Assembly (NCBI GenBank): GCA_024138015.1
Contig: JAMXBB010000003.1
Span: 36,950,878-37,014,877, forward strand
Source: Lumnitzera littorea
Lineage: Eukaryota; Streptophyta; Magnoliopsida; Myrtales; Combretaceae
DNA: 64,000 nt
Direction of reading: 5' to 3'
Shown here: piece by piece, positions 48,901 through 60,339 of the stretch
Layout: every line of letters starts with the position of its first letter
Position numbering within the stretch: the first letter of the stretch is position 1
Translations under genes and position numbers: made by a program
Notes under the pieces: generated by a model
Databases searched by the model: none
What the model saw: the letters and a program-made list of their open reading frames with translations, nothing else
What the model was told of the DNA's origin: nothing

Positions 48901-51900
48901 GCTAATTGTCAAAACTCTGATAAGTAATGCCAATTCCATAACGACCATGGCTACACCACTTACAAGTGTTTCCAGTTGAAGAATGCTATCAAGTATGCCA
49001 TTCAACAAGGCTACTTCAACGAATATGTAGCCTATCTAAGGAATTACTACTATTCCAATGATGATGGAGATAAAGCACCATAGAGGCGACAAATCAAGAA
49101 CGCCTACATCAAACAAAACAATGACCTTCACAACGATTGTGCCCCAAACGGCATCATTAACATAATTATGAGGAAGCCACACCTTAAGAACCAACCAAAC
49201 ACTAGCAACTTGATTAACACCTCATCAAAGGAGATGGTCGTAAAAGAGAAGAGATAGAAGTTGGATACTTTCATTTACTTCCTTGATGAAGACCTTAAAA
49301 GGGTTGATATACTCCATCAAAATGCCTTGGTAATAAGGGTGAGGATCTTAAATTTTGAGGTCCTAAAGATTATGATAGATATTGGCAATTCCACCAACAT
49401 ACTTTTCCTCCATACTTATGAGAGAATGAAGAAGAAGCTACTAGTGAAAATGAAGCCATACCACTATAATCTAATTGGTTTTCCTCCATCACATTAAATA
49501 TGGAACTTGACAATGATGACCACATGGTACAACGACCAATAGAATTCATCGTAATTAACTACCCCTCTTCCTACAACGTATTCTTAGGAAGACTAAGCCC
49601 GAATGCATTCAAAATAATCACATCCTCACTTCATTTGAAGGTCAAATTTTCAACCTCAATTGAGGTGAGAGTATGTAAGTGTGATCAAAAGCTCTCACAA
49701 GAGTTGTACATTAAGGCTGCCAAAGGAGATGACATCTTCACTCTAAAGATCGACCTACAGGAAAAGTTGATCGAAAAGGGTGAGTTGGGAGAAACAATAA
49801 AAGAAGTTCAAATCGGACTCTCACATGAGCAAACCATAAGAGTCGAGATTGAGACCCTACCCAAAGTAGCCCTTGCTAAGCGTGCAGCTCAAAGGTGCCC
49901 TTGTTAAGAGCCTCCATTTCTTGGCCCTAAGCTCCGCCTTCCTAGCTGTTTTGAGAGCTTTCCTCTTTTGTCAGGTCACCTAAGGCAAGCCGGCCACCTA
50001 AGTCATCTCTTCCTCCTTCGCCCTTAGAGGGGAAAGCATCTAAATATTCGACTCCTTAACATTAGTGCCCTTATCCCCTACAAGAATAGGCTCAATTGCA
50101 GAGACAAAAATAAGGGCAAAAAGAATTATGCCCACAAGCTCTATAGCTAGTAGCTCGTCCTAAAGACTAATGGCAATCACTTAAGGAACAGCCATTGGTT
50201 AGACTTTACTAGTTTCCCCTACCCCCAACTTCACTTATACTGCCTTGCCCTTCAACTCAAATGCCTTGGCTCTCGCCTACCGATGGCTCATCAATTCGTC
50301 CATGAAAGGACAAGGAGCCATTATAGCGAAGTTTTTGCCTACAAGAAATTGAATTCAAATAGTGAGAAAAAAGAAAAGTAAGATAAAGACAAAAGAAACA
50401 ACCACTAACATTTGCCAACTCTACCATAACCAACACGGATAAGGAAAGATCCCCTATTTTACAAAGACGCTGGACGAAGCATCCCTACACTAGCATAACA
50501 AAGGAAGGCGTTCACAAAAGAAGCAAACATATACCTTTAGCCCATTTCTTCACCATAGCCTTCTTCATGCTGAGGAAGAGCTTGGAGATCAAATACCGGA
50601 AGTATCTTTCTACGATCTTCGCAACATTTATCTCCTGGCTGTGTGTAAGCACCATGAAGGCTTAAATCTCCTGTATGGCCTTTGCATCACTGGAACTAAG
50701 CCCTTTTTAACCTTCGGTCTAAACTATCTCGATTTACCGCATCTAAAAGTCTGCCTCCTCAGGCAGCTCGATCATTATGTACTCATTTTACCAGCCCTTT
50801 ACCGAATCCACAAAGTTGTAGAACAACTTCTTTCCCGGACGTAGTTGGAGGTATGGCCACCCCCCAACACTCTCCCATATGTAAAAGTGATTGAAAAGCT
50901 CGGACATAATCCTTACCACCAATTACTCACAAAGCATATGAAAAGCCTTTGGCACCCTACACCCATTGGGAGGGACCTACGTCGAACTACACCAATGGTA
51001 ATTGAAGAATTTCTTCTCTAAGTGACTTAGAGGAAGGCATTGCTCAAACTCCAAGTGCTTTTCAAACACCATAAAGTGCCTCCCTAACAGTAGGGCCACT
51101 CGCTTATCCCTGCTTAGTAATTGCATCTATCACCCAAGGATCATTTCAACAACAAAGTTACCCAGGTTCTAACTAAAAGTAGAGGGTTTACTCTTATTCA
51201 CTTGGCCACTAATCTCCTTGTCCATCCCAAATGCATCGAACAAATCCTTAAGAGGGGGCCCGTATGCATATACATCCTTTAGAATGGCGTTAATAAGCCT
51301 GGCCTTATCCAACGCCTCTATTACCATCTTGGTTGGCTCATTAAGTTGTATTAGTGACGAGACTTCATCCTTTCTTACTCTGGGTGGGGATCACTCCTTA
51401 TTGATTTGAAGTCAATAAGGTTGTGCCGTGATAAGTTAAACCCTGCTTCACTTGTGTTAGTTAACATGGTTGCGGAAGGTGATGAAAAAGAAGGAAGTTA
51501 GAAAAGCTTTCGAACAAAGTTTGATGCAATGTAAGAAGGTGGAATTCACAGTAGTGGAATAGAGATATTACAAAAAAGTACTCTCATTGTAACTGTACTA
51601 TTTATTAACCAAGTATTTAGGAAATCATACAAACGATTATTGGGATTTGTATAAACACAAATCCCTTGAAATGCTGCTAAGTAAATATATGGAGTGAGTT
51701 TTAATCGAACGGTTTTCTTTAAAAAGCAAAATGCATGTAGCAGCACGCTAATCTACCATGATAAGACTCTTGTCACATTACATTAAATGCATAGAAAACA
51801 AGTACGCCGAAATCAGAATTTAAAAAAGTTTCTTCTACAAGAAATTTCCTTAAGGTCCCTCTAACTTCCACCCAATCAATATGATAAAGGCACGGTGCAA

Positions 51901-54900
51901 TCGTGCTTGCTTGATCCATGACGAGTGCTGTTTGGCCAAACCTACTCAAAGCCTCCAATCGCCTGCCCAATGAGATGCGAAGATATCCTACTCTAATACC
52001 CCTAACCAGGGTTTCATCTTGCTCAGGTTGTCAGCACTTCGCTTCAGGATAGTCGTTGACACCTCGACTCTTCCCGTGATAGGCATCTTTAACCCAAGTA
52101 TTCGCTACCTCGAATGTCACTGTCTCCTTGCCACGTTAGCACAATAGCATTAGTTCAAGCTCCCTTTCAATCGAATCAGCGACACGCTTGAGTAGCCTAT
52201 ATATTCTTTCTCCTTGCCTTCACTTCGGCAATGAGATTGCAAGGGGGAAGGGCAAACGTTGACAGAGATCTTTGAACATAAGCTCCTCGAGACCTTCTAA
52301 ATCTAATGTGCTTCGTTTCTTACAACCCGCCGCCTTAGGCTCAAGCCCTAGACCTGACTTGACAAAGCCCAAGACACCCTTAAACGACTAGAATGTATAG
52401 GATAAAGATAAAATATTAAGTCAACGAATACCTTCGGGACAAATGGGATACGTCGAACGCTACGACTCCACTTTTTCGTACTTATGGGAGAAGATCTTTC
52501 CCCACTAACTATCCTCTAACTGTCGGTACTATTCTATTATAAATACTAGTTTATTACTTAACGATAAAACTCTCTACACTATGCGTACTTTATGCACTAA
52601 GTTTATTTATTACTCTAAAATACCTTTTATTCTCTAAGAATTCACTACTGACTCAAGAATTGGAGTAGCCACGCTAGACAATATCCCAACATCTCCTCAT
52701 TATATTTTGTTTTGTTTTGTAGGCCTACTACATGTAAAGTCCAATCAATACCGACAAACATTCAAAGACGATACATTCTATTTCCTTTTTATGTTTTTAA
52801 ATATAAAATGAAAATTATATATATTTTTTCCCTTTATTTCTCTTGATATTTACTCAATTTACTTGTTCCTATTCTCTAAATAATTTCCAAACATAGTTTT
52901 AGGGATACTCCTTTTTTTCCCCTTAGATAAAGTGCATTTTACATCATTGTATTTTCACTATTTATAATAATTGTTATAGATGGTAGGGCACATGTGAGCA
53001 TATAATTCAATCTTTCTCCTATTTCTCCTTTCTTTGTGCAAGTCAAAGTAAAAACATCAAAATCAAAACTATAAAACCCAAGTTGTAGAATCCAAAATTT
53101 TCTTGTCTTGTCAAGAAAAAGATTCAATAATATTAACACGCCGCTCATTAATTCATGTAACGTATTAATATTATCAAAATTTTTCCCTTTTTTCAAGGTA
53201 AGACCAGCCAATTAAGTTGTTCTAGTTAACTCATTTGACTTGATAGATTGAAGGTAATTTTAGGATTATTTACCAAGCTAAACTTAAATCAAATTAAATC
53301 GAACCAAACCATAAAATGCGATTTTTTTTATACATATTTTAGTCTGATCTATGGTTTAATTCTAAGAAGGTCTAAACAGTTTATAGTTCAATTTAGGAAC
53401 TAAATTAAATTGAACTGCTTCTTATAAAAGAAAACAAAAACTAAGTGATATTTTCTAATTTTTAACCTTATCTACATTTCAATCTAACCTTATTTAACTT
53501 TACTTTTTTATCGTTTCTCATATTACTCTCAACCTCTGCAATCCAAGCCTTACCTTCATCATTATGTCACATTTCTCAAGTAAACTTTATGCATCTTTAC
53601 TATCACCTAAAATGTAATTTTATTACAATATAATGTTATGTGGCTTAAGTTCTTATGTAAGATTCTTCAATTTGAACATCCATGTTAGGTAGTTTTCATG
53701 ATTGCAAGTGTTACCAACTAGAATAAGGTAATTTTAAAAGTGGTTTTAACTAAACTATACTAAACAAAATCACATTTAAAGCAATTTGGTTTGGAACCTC
53801 AAACTATACAAAGTAGTTCACTTTATTAAGAATTTAAACTGAATTGTTTTAAATACATTTTAATTCTGTTTAATCCCCAAACTGAACTAAATTGAACCAT
53901 GAACACTTCTAATAAAATTTGGAAAATTTGTTAACATGTTACCAATGATATCATTTAATTTTTGCAGTGGAATAATTGATGATTTCACAACTTATATATT
54001 TACTTTACCTAGATAATTGCTTGAATTTATAGAAGTTCTAAGGTTCACAAATCAAGTCGATTTTTAGAATCTTCACTTGTATGTTTATTTTGAGGAAATA
54101 GCTATTCTATTCTTCACTTATTACATTTAAAATAGTTATTATCGTGTTCAGTTCAATTTTGGACATTGAATAGCCATTTCCACTGAAATATTACCTAAAA
54201 TATTGAATTGCTATTCATCTCCCTAGTTTATGAATTGCTATAGGTGAATTGCTATTCAATGACCTATTTATTATCTTTACCATATATAATTCATCCGATA
54301 AATAGTGTTGAGTCTGTATTGAATATTATGTTGGAAATTTTATTTTTTATTTATGTCATATTCATTAATTATTATTGTGTCAATTAAACAAAGTAATAGG
54401 CATGTAATAATTATTACATACCTATTTAATTCTTATTGAATAGCAACTCAATCTCCTTTTATTCTATTCGCTAAAGTGGATGGGCTATTGTAGCGAGTGG
54501 TATACAAAACCTAGCGCCTCTGCATTTCCAGATCTTCACTTTTTTTCTCCAGCAACAATATTGAAGGAAAAATCCTACATTACTCTAACATATATACATG
54601 TATATAGATAGAGAGGGACACACACAACAAACGAAAAAAAAAACTGTAGGCAAATTCCATTTTCATTCAACCCTGAGTTAGTCAATTGAGAGAAAGGAAG
54701 AGAGAGGTCGACTTAGAGTTAGGATTAGGGTTTGTTAGCTAAAATTATAGGTTCAGAGTTTGGATATACAGAAGTGGAGGAGAAAGAAAGAAGGAAAAGG
54801 TCGGATTTTACATAATTAGACATTGCAAGTATAGGATAACGGCTTAACCAAGTAAATTAGAAAGTATAAAAAATAAAACATGATTATTAAAAAAAATAAT

Positions 54901-57900
54901 CATTCTCATTTTACTTTTCAGAGGGAGATAGATGACTTTTCTCTCACAATTGGCACTACAGATGATAGTTGTGGGATGGATTAGCAAGGAGCAAAATATC
55001 TACCGAAAGCAGAACTCCTCATCAATTTCTCGTTGTCCACTAAGTTGTTGACATAGAAAATATCAAATATCCTCTAGGCAACAAACACGTGCTCACAGCT
55101 GTTGACTCGTCTACAACCCAGACAATTGAACCAGATGCAACTTTTAATATAGCTCCAAATCGAATCCAGTGTCAGGCCTTTATTATCCAATTAAAAAAAA
55201 ATAAAAGAAAAAGAAAAAGCCTACGTATTGAAAGAAAATATAATCTAAGTTGAAAGGAAATATTAACAAGGATCCAACAATACTTGCTAAGATGCTAAAA
55301 CACGTTTCTCGTACCCTTAAAAATTATCACAGGAGACCCATTAGAAACAATAAGATATATTAGCTCATATAGTCAAGTAGGAAAATAAGTAAAGCGCATC
55401 CGGTTGCGTCTTTTTCCCTTTTCTTACAACTTCTATTATCCTGTCAATATTAGATAAGATATTGGAGTCAAAAGACGATAGAAATTACTTCTAGTTTTTC
55501 GTGTAATCGACTTATTTTGTTTTCTTTTCTTTTCTTTTTATAGGTGGTTCTATTATGGAGGTGACCACGGTTTTGAAATCACTAATTCCAATCCGATCGG
55601 TATACGGACGCATGCATTGCTCGAATTTAACTGGAGCCGCCCCTCGAGGGCAAAGTCCCGGGTTGATTTCTAGAAGTCTACAACCAACCGTTCTAGTTAG
55701 AATCCGTCCCTTAGCCTGGAATGATTGAGAATTGAAGACGGAAAGGAATATTGGAAAAAAGTGGACTTTTTAAGATGGTTTCTCCGTTTTAAAAGTAAGA
55801 AATTTATACTTTCTTTTTTTTCTTTTTTTTTTTTTATTTTCTCTTCTAAATTGAAGTGATTAGGAGAGAAAAATTCTAAAATTCCAATAATAGCCTTTCA
55901 CTTTAAATTTTCCTTATCTTTTTTAGGACAATATATTAAATGTATAGTCAAAGTATTTTTAAATATTATTTTAAAAATCATTTGTTTCATGTTCCTTTCT
56001 TCCCCTTGCCTCTCTATCAAAATGAAAAACAAGACTAAATTTTTTCTTCCATTTTCCTATCTTTCTAATTATTTCCTTTTATATATATATACATATTCTT
56101 TTCCTAGTTCCAAAGATAGAGGTAAGAGTGGGTTCCATGCAGTTTCTCTTACACACTCAGATATTAACGTATAGAAATAGAGGGGCACACGAATTCACAA
56201 TTTAAAAATATATATATACTATCTAAGCTAATTCTTATCCGTATTTTGATGATGAGTGCTCAAGGATTCAAAACCATATGAAAATGTTTTATTTATCTAC
56301 TTTATAAGAATTTTCAAATATCTGAAATTGTAATTACTATGAGAGGATGGATGCTTAAAAATTAGAAAAAGAATAGGTACCAAAAAAATCAATAATAAAA
56401 GGAAAAATGGAAAAAATCACAAATGAACAAACAGTTACATAATGATGGTTATAAAGAAGAGTTGTTTTCATAAAATTAAGTTTTATGGTGAATGGGGTTC
56501 CCACTTTATTTGTATAAAAAATTATAGGAAATTTAATAATAAAGTATTATGATAGTGTTACCGGAAAATCAATATATTTTTTGAGATCAAATATTAAATC
56601 ATCAATTGGAGACTTACCCAAATGTATGCCAATAATTGTGTTATGCTTATTTTTTCTTAATAAAAAAAGAAAATAAAAAGAAAAAAAAAAGAGTAAACAA
56701 TCTTATCCATACTGAGGAAACAGATACATTACCTTTTTTTTTTTTTTTTTTTTGCCCCAACAGAACAAAAGATATATTAAAATGGTACTATTTTATGGCC
56801 AAATTAAAATAATAAATGATGGGTACATGAATTTATGGAATTTTGATTGAACTCCCTGAAAAGTGACAAAAACTAAAAAAGATAAGAAAGGAACGGAAAG
56901 AGAGAGAGTGAGTGAGTGAAAATAATTAACATTCGAACTCTACATGCCAGATTGGCCATGCACTGTTTTCACGGTGCTATCCCATTGGTACTATGCAAAC
57001 TCCACAGAAACAAAATCATGGTGGGCACAATTCAATTCAATATAATTTATTTTTTTTATCTAATCAAATTTAATATAATAATTTAATCTTTTTTAGAAAT
57101 CCAACTGTATGGTTTAATTGATAAATTTTTTGAATTTATTTAAAATCAATTCAATTCGATTTAGGATTCGAATTATTTATATTAAATCTTTTTTTAATAA
57201 ATATAAAATTTTAATTAAAATTCACTCAATTTAATCTTAATAATTAATATAAAATTAACATTAAAAAAATATATAATTTATAAAAATTAACGAAAAAAAT
57301 ATAAAATAATTATATAAAATTTTCTTATTTAACTAAATAAGTTCAATTTGATTCAGTCCAAAATAATAAAGTTCAATTTGCTTTTCTAAAATAAATCACA
57401 AATCGTTTATATATAATTAAATTAAACCGTCAATTAAATAATTTATAAAAAAATTAATTTTTTAACTCGAACCGTGGGTGCTACTGCTAGTGCTGTTCAT
57501 CAAGTACCGACTCGTCCTATATAAGTTCTTAAAAGTTCAATTTTACTTCATTAACTATAAAAACAAAAACAAAAAAGAAAGTTAATAGTGAGTTTCAGTT
57601 AACTTTATAGCCACACTGATAGTATTTATATAAACGTGATAGTATTTACATAAAAGTGGAAATAGGTGATATCTACAACATTATAGTTTCTGATACTATT
57701 ATAAAAAAAAATTCAACATATCCTTACAACACAATATTAAGTTTCCTTTAGTCAACTTCTACCAAGTAAATCCCTCGCTAAAGCTATAAAGTCATATTTA
57801 TTTATGGATTTTTAAGGAATTATAGCAAGTCATCCATATTTTTAAATTTTAAGGGGGAAAAACAATCATATTTCAAAGGATATATTTGCGATTATACATA

Positions 57901-58705
57901 AATCTTATTGACTTACATCAAGCAATTTCCTAGTGTCCACTTCGCTCATCTGCAACCTCACCACTTGCGAGCACCTACGCGCCTCCGTATCCACGAACTC
58001 CAAGTTCGACAGCCTAAACGAATTCAACGAGTAGCCAAGCAAGTCCACCCCACGCGCCCAGAATGGCTTGTTCGCTTTGCCATTAGGAATCAAATTCTCA
58101 ATCCCCAGGCTAACCTCGTATTTCTCCTCACAATCCCCCTCTACCCCTCCTCCACCAGCCAACACCAGTCCCGGTAGCTCCCTCAACACTGCCACCGCCG
58201 CAGCCCGATCGCAGACCCCTGTGTGGATCCGCAAAACCACCACGCGCTGCGTGTCACTCAAATAGTACACGCTCGCGAAGAAGACATCGGTTTGGTAGTC
58301 GTTAGAGGGGTCCACGTGGTCAGTGTCCCACGTGTTGTTGTTCATTTCGTGTTCTACGATTTGGTGGAACTGGGTTACGGTAAGGTCGTTGCACTCGGGT
58401 GAGGATTGGAGAATCTGGGCCGTTGATGGGACATCGAAGTGCGTGATTTGGAGGTGTGGGGCCCGAGGAGTGTGGATAGAGAATGTGTTGGCGGAGGAGT
58501 GGAAGTGGAGTTTAGAGCGGAGGATAGGATGGGAATATAGGAGATTGACGAGGGCATTTTGGAGAATCGACACGTCCGGTGCTTTGTTCAGTAAAAGGGC
58601 GAGTACGGTGGTGCCCGTTCCTGTTGGTACGGCTTTGCACCAGCTGTATTCGGTGCCGCCGACAGGACGAGAGGTGGTTTCGAATGGTGGAGAATGGTCG
58701 GCCAT
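45468..58705 (-). CDS. CoA-dependent acyltransferase / condensation-domain-like protein, 3 exons
   Basis: Join of 58705-57917, 46403-46235 and 45934-45468, giving 1425 bases and 474 residues with no internal stop. Intron 1 is GTAAGT...GCAG (phase 0, 11513 bp), intron 2 is GTAGGC...TCAG (phase 1, 300 bp). The protein resembles plant homologues of the condensation/alcohol-acetyltransferase fold (PapA-like): N-terminal GGTEYSWCKAVPTGTG, an active-site-like HTGVCDRAA (His161, Asp166, one residue longer than HxxxD), then KLCGAMAAAAL (about 271), YGVVTLIDCRS and GCASAHGVGPSIAMFDTIRD near the C-terminus. Such folds transfer acyl groups from CoA or a carrier to alcohols or amines. The substrate is unknown. 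The start codon lies in CCGCCATGG, a strong plant context. A Tat retrotransposon fills much of intron 1, so splicing efficiency is a real question. I am confident of the exon joins and fairly sure of the fold. Confidence 0.82.
45935..46234 (-). other. Intron 2, 300 bp
   Basis: It has a GTAGGC donor and a TCAG acceptor. The sequence is AT-rich, with stops in the reading frame. Confidence 0.8.
46235..46403 (-). CDS. Acyltransferase-like gene, exon 2
   Basis: 169 bases encoding ECKAREIKLCGAMAAAALL through SAKHPG. The acceptor is GCAG, the donor GTAGGC, leaving a phase-1 codon (G|GA, Gly) shared with exon 3. Confidence 0.85.
46408..47083. other. Intron 1 sequence before the Tat element
   Basis: AT-rich, with a T run at 47001-47012. 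No gene, only intron. The ORFs here are short and unconvincing. Confidence 0.5.
47089..47588 (+). repeat. 5' LTR of Tat element
   Basis: TGATAGGACTCTTT...GATGACA. It contains TATAAATACC near 47368 and GGGATACGTCGAACG near 47274, both shared with the 3' LTR. Confidence 0.85.
47591..47609 (+). other. Primer-binding site of Tat element (degenerate)
   Basis: TAACACCGTTTATAGGAGA lies two bases after the LTR and recalls the TGGCGCCGTT-type sites of many plant gypsy elements, with several changes. Confidence 0.5.
48038..48660 (+). pseudogene. Tat-type gag relic
   Basis: The translation gives PFTKSVQDEVLPSNSKLPLL, then after an apparent internal deletion FPKHLEKSSSDIIQHLPNNF, ISSFDKLT, DKGKSLHDYVARFNNALVKI and KTLANF-NKAQKYID. 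This is the retrotrans_gag pattern of Tat elements (LP..SI.SF..L, ESL..Y..RFN, rAxxYI). Four or more in-frame stops are present. Confidence 0.8.
48925..49907 (+). pseudogene. Tat-type gag C-terminus and protease relic
   Basis: The segment CQFHNDHGYTTYKCFQLKNA (48929) is the Cys/His motif that in Tat proteins precedes the protease. The ORF 49261-49497 has HQNALVIRVRI and IMIDIGNSTNILF, where the usual active-site DNGSS reads DIGNS. The ORF 49500-49907 has EFIVINYPSSYNVFLGRLSP and LHLKVKFST, the common downstream block. After this the coding sequence ends without RT. Confidence 0.8.
50240..51400 (-). pseudogene. Antisense extra ORF relic in Tat element
   Basis: The minus-strand translation over broken frames includes LGRHFMVFEKHLEFEQCLPL, SELFNHFYIWESVGGWPYLQ, LRPGKKLFYNFVDSVKGW and EYIMIELPEEADF. 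This resembles the 'putative gypsy-type transposon' domain (PF04195, Transposase_28), found as an extra, often antisense ORF in plant Tat elements. Its downstream end (near 51218-51409) has DAFGMDKEISGQVNK. Stops interrupt it. The domain call is by eye and should be checked by profile search. Confidence 0.55.
52241..52252 (+). other. Polypurine tract of Tat element
   Basis: AAGGGGGAAGGG lies just upstream of the 3' LTR start at 52260. Confidence 0.7.
52260..52776 (+). repeat. 3' LTR of Tat element
   Basis: It aligns along its length with the 5' LTR (GGGATACGTCGAACG, GGCCTACTACAT, and ACTATTCTATTATAAATACT around its TATA region) with frequent substitutions. It ends GATACA or GATACAT. Confidence 0.85.
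52782..54080. other. Intron 1, AT-rich; GAACCAAA-type words
   Basis: 53265-53910 is rich in GAACCAAACC, TTCAATTTAG and related words on both strands, as in some plant MITE families with TTCGGTT-type ends. I could not find clean terminal repeats or a target duplication. No gene was seen. Confidence 0.35.
54090..54470. repeat. Cluster of inverted GAATAGC words (MITE-like)
   Basis: GGAAATAGCTATTC (about 54096) and GAATAGCCATTTCC (about 54170) are inverted repeats with one mismatch. Further copies of GAATTGCTATTCA (two) and GAATAGCAACTCA follow up to 54440. This suggests a decayed short inverted-repeat element inside the intron. Confidence 0.45.
54471..57910. other. Intron 1, remaining AT-rich part
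   Basis: It contains a small GC-richer island at 55560-55730, a T run of about 23 at 56731-56753, and AT-rich stretches with AATTCAATT words at 57025-57480. No coding domain or element boundary was recognised. Confidence 0.4.
57917..58705 (-). CDS. Acyltransferase-like gene, exon 1
   Basis: It encodes residues 1-263 and ends in GAT followed by the consensus donor GTAAGT. Its composition is clearly more GC-rich than its flanks. Without splicing, the frame stops four codons on (GTA AGT CAA TAA), so an ORF caller would report a false 266-residue protein. Confidence 0.88.
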
Positions 58706-60339
58706 GGCGGAGGAGGAAATGGGCTGGGGAAGGACTCAATTATGGTGAGAAAGGGTGAGAGAGAAGAAGGGTGCATTTTTGTAGTCCATTATATTTGGCT
58801 TGAAGGTAAATGACAAGATGAGGTCGTGGTAAGTGACCGGTGTTTAATGCGTGAAGGTTTGGCCTTTGTGGTTCTCTGACCATTTTTCATGTTCCGATAG
58901 TGCAATTATTGCACTCTTAGGCCCTGTTCACTACTGGGATGCAGTCTGATGCAAGCAAAAAGTTTTGCGGGGAAAGTGAAATTTTATATGATTATTTAAC
59001 TAGATACTGATAATTAAACTTGTAAAAGAATATTAAATTATATATAATTAATCTGGCGGGAATGAATTAAATTTAAAAAAAAAATCGATGGTTAGCTAGG
59101 AGCGTAAATGAGATGACGCAAGCTCATTCGTAAAGTGCTTTAAGTTCAGTTTGGCATTATTTGAATTCAATTGCAATTGAGTTACAGCCAACTGGAGCTG
59201 GACTCAAGCTTTAGCATCTTTGAGCTTTATAATACTCACCTATGAGCATAATTAAAATTGAGTTGAGTTTAGGTGTTAGTCAAATTATAAATTTCAATGA
59301 AGTTTTTCTTTTAAGATTATTGAATTGAAACAAATTTAATTAAGTCAAGTTCGAGTTTATCAAATACCATTTTAAGTTAAACTTGAACTTATAATTAAAA
59401 GCTCTATTGAATTTTGTGATTTCAAGTTGAGTTAAATTATATTGTCTCAACTGTAGAGATGTAATTAGTACAAGTTTGGGATGAGTTCAATAAAACCAAA
59501 ACTCGTCATCATGTAAATTAGCGTCTTCCATAACCCTACAGAAATTTTATAAGGTTCTTCCTACTATTATTTAAACCTACACTTATAGGATCACTATGGA
59601 CCTAATATCTAACCTATCGTGCCTTAATTACATAAACCATTTAATTTTATGTTTAATTTTTTAAGTTGTTGTAAGTTCATTCTTAAAAATTTTTACATAC
59701 AAATGCTCATTATACTTATTAATCTTTTTAATGGAATATGTAAGATAAAATCAATGAAATAATGATATTATATTATCATCTATAAACAAGTAATCGATAT
59801 GTCTATTTCTAGGCTAGTGCTTGAAAAGGTTAATAGTAATTTTTATTATTATTAATTCATTATTTTTTATTGGATCGTGTATCTTATCATTTTTTTGGTA
59901 CCAAAATCCAACCCCAAAACTTTATTAGGTTTTAAACTATATCCAAACCTAATATAAACCTTATAGGTTATATATTATAGCGTTTTTACTTGGTTGAATG
60001 AGTTGAGTGCCTTATGAAGATTCACCTTATTGAATGCTTGCTCAACTGGACTTGTTTACAACTCTTAGTTAAGTGTATATGTATCCCATTTTGACCAATT
60101 TTATAAGAGGCATTAAAAAGATAGCAAAAAAGTGTAAGTTTACAAAATGACCACATTCATGAAGGGAAAAACCTAAGCAAAAAGAAAAAAATGCATAAAA
60201 ACTTACGATAGTTATACAGAACTGTAAAACCTTAATAAAAAGGAAAATAACACAAGAAAATAATTAATAAATAAATATTAGACCAAGGGCAAGGGTTGGC
60301 ATTATCACTATCTTGCAAGGGCATTTGGGGTATAGGGTT
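58706..60339. other. Upstream region of acyltransferase-like gene; nothing else recognised
   Basis: The minus-strand promoter should lie just above 58705. A weak TATA-like AATATAAT is at 58789-58796. From 58900 the sequence is AT-rich with GAGTTGAG/CAAGTTGAG words (59150-59480) but no clear element or gene. Confidence 0.35.

Larger units (their letters stand above)
47089..52776 (+). mobile_element. Non-autonomous Ty3/gypsy Tat-type element in intron 1
   Basis: Direct-repeat LTRs (47089-47588 and 52260-52776), a degenerate primer-binding site after the 5' LTR, and a polypurine tract before the 3' LTR. TCTAT flanks it (47084-47088 and 52777-52781, right end ambiguous by one base). Sense gag and protease relics fit the Tat group. 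No RT, RNase H or integrase is seen from 49910 to 52240. That space instead holds an antisense ORF relic. It lies in the opposite orientation to the host gene. The LTRs differ at many positions, so the insertion is old. Confidence 0.85.
46404..57916 (-). other. Intron 1, 11.5 kb, with a retrotransposon
   Basis: It runs from the GTAAGT donor at 57916-57911 to the GCAG acceptor at 46407-46404. Both flanking exons read in one frame (KLLD then ECKAREIK). It contains the Tat-type element 47089-52776 and AT-rich, MITE-like and homopolymer sequence. Confidence 0.8.

Noticed and set aside
53265..53910. Possible MITE with GAACCAAACC-type ends
   Set aside because: The words are frequent but no matched terminal repeats or target duplication could be found, so only a low-confidence note is kept.
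57905..58705. A 266-residue single-exon protein ending VSQ
   Set aside because: The last three codons and the stop are intron sequence: the donor GTAAGT follows GAT, and exon 2 continues the domain in frame.
58323..58748. 141-residue plus-strand ORF
   Set aside because: It lies antisense to exon 1 of the acyltransferase-like gene, whose exon structure and motifs are well supported. GC-rich coding DNA often gives long antisense ORFs.
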